A DNA stretch of 12,430 nucleotides from UBA12478 sp964513275. Lineage in GTDB: Bacteria; Patescibacteriota; Patescibacteriia; UBA9934; GWF2-40-263. The stretch spans positions 1 through 12,430 of the forward strand of contig CAZELN010000025.1 of NCBI GenBank assembly GCA_964513275.1, in the 5' to 3' direction. Each line of letters starts with the position of its first letter. Within the stretch, counting starts at the first letter, position 1. A program made the position numbers and the translations under genes. Under the pieces are notes generated by a model. The model saw only the letters and a list, made by a program, of their open reading frames with translations, did not search any database and was not told the origin of the DNA. Below, one piece after another: positions 11,807-12,430 of this stretch.

Positions 11807-12430
11807 CTACTCACCACGACTCGGCATCCGAATGCGTGGGCCTCTTTCAAACAGACGGTTGAGTTCTTCGTCGGAAAGCTCATGTCCCTCGATGCGCTGT
11901 CGAAGAGGTTCAAGCGCTCCGGCCTCTTCCTCGTTTTCCTGGACACGAGCCGAGAGTTCGAGGTAACGCGCCCGATGGAGCGATAATGTGTCAATGACTT
12001 TTCCGCGAGTCGTTTCATCTGTCACACCTGCTTCAAGCGCAGAAACTGTCTGTTCGAACTGTTCCGCCGCTTCGTGTAACGCTGGCGGAACACGATCTGG
12101 CCGATGGGGAAACTGGAACTCTCCTTCTGCCAACCGGCGTTCCATCATCTGTGCATGAAACTCGGCGCGAGCTTCAGGGGACACTGTTGTGCGTTCACGA
12201 ATGGTTTCAATACCGGCCTTCACAAAATACAGTGGATGACCTTCTGTCACCTCAGGACTCTCATACGCGTACACACCAGCACCCATCGTGAAAAACAAGA
12301 CAAGGGATGCCAACCCAACCGCGGTCGCACGCACCATGAATGGTCGACGCTGCGGACAACCGTATTCCTGGTCATACACCAAACGTAACTCTGACAACAA
12401 GCGAACTCGAAACGCGGCTGACGGGTGTGT
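11807..12430 (-). CDS. DUF5667-like membrane protein, C-terminal part (5' end off the right edge)
   Basis: The frame is open to the window edge; the apparent start at 12400 is a TTG that reads as an internal Leu, and the upstream codons (THPSAAFRVRLLSELRLVY) continue the protein. At least 207 aa are present. There is a short basic cytoplasmic N-terminal stretch, one membrane segment (ATAVGLASLVLFFTMGAGVYAY), then YESPEVTEGHPLYFVKAGIETIRER, which matches the PGdpLYpvKraiE signature of DUF5667. The rest is a charged helical domain predicted to lie outside the membrane. In related genomes such genes often sit beside an ECF sigma factor, which suggests a role in envelope signalling; the expected partner would be beyond the right edge, so this remains unproven. 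A strong terminator follows. Confidence 0.75.
   Translation of the reverse strand, partial: THPSAAFRVRLLSELRLVYDQEYGCPQRRPFMVRATAVGLASLVLFFTMGAGVYAYESPEVTEGHPLYFVKAGIETIRERTTVSPEARAEFHAQMMERRLAEGEFQFPHRPDRVPPALHEAAEQFEQTVSALEAGVTDETTRGKVIDTLSLHRARYLELSARVQENEEEAGALEPLRQRIEGHELSDEELNRLFERGPRIRMPSRGE

Noticed and set aside
10944..11966. 340-codon plus-strand reading frame opposite cysS
   Set aside because: It is an antisense shadow of the clear cysS gene and crosses the terminator and the DUF5667-like gene; the translation shows no domain.

Overview
The window looks like part of a Candidatus Patescibacteria (CPR) genome. The basis is gene content recognised from memory, not a database search: a short HrcA without the usual middle insertion, a single-pass VirD4/TraG-like ATPase of the CPR type preceded by a small helical protein ending in a FFLEQEAKIKTDKI-like block, an uncharacterised two-repeat beta protein before dnaX, and a DUF5667-like membrane protein. 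I would not name a finer taxon. Two 10-N runs show that this is a gapped scaffold.

Every protein gene is on the minus strand and only two tRNAs are on the plus strand. Reading along minus-strand transcription (high to low coordinates), the order is: the 3' part of a DUF5667-like gene and its terminator; cysS and its terminator; a tight four-gene run (helical protein, membrane ATPase, two-repeat beta protein, dnaX); the tRNA-Glu/tRNA-Gln pair on the opposite strand, converging on dnaX through a shared strong hairpin terminator; a CPA2 cation/proton antiporter with an RCK-type domain, divergent from the tRNAs; a small unrecognised gene with a strong ribosome binding site and a terminator; a PP2C-family phosphatase with a long C-terminal extension, broken by both N runs; and a CIRCE-controlled hrcA-grpE heat-shock operon, with grpE running off the left edge.

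Two themes stand out. First, four transcription units share an extended -10 motif, TGG followed by TANNNT. At the three protein-coding ones it lies 6-10 nt before the start codon, so those mRNAs should be nearly leaderless, while at least two genes inside operons have Shine-Dalgarno-like sequences. Second, dnaX carries a 75-bp nested palindromic repeat inserted exactly in frame (25 codons) in the linker between its clamp-loader core and its C-terminal domain, in the style of Rickettsia palindromic elements.

The best candidate for an undescribed functional link is the compact operon that joins a membrane-anchored DNA-translocase-like ATPase and two uncharacterised proteins to the replicative clamp loader. 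No phage, insertion sequence, CRISPR array or obvious defence system is visible.
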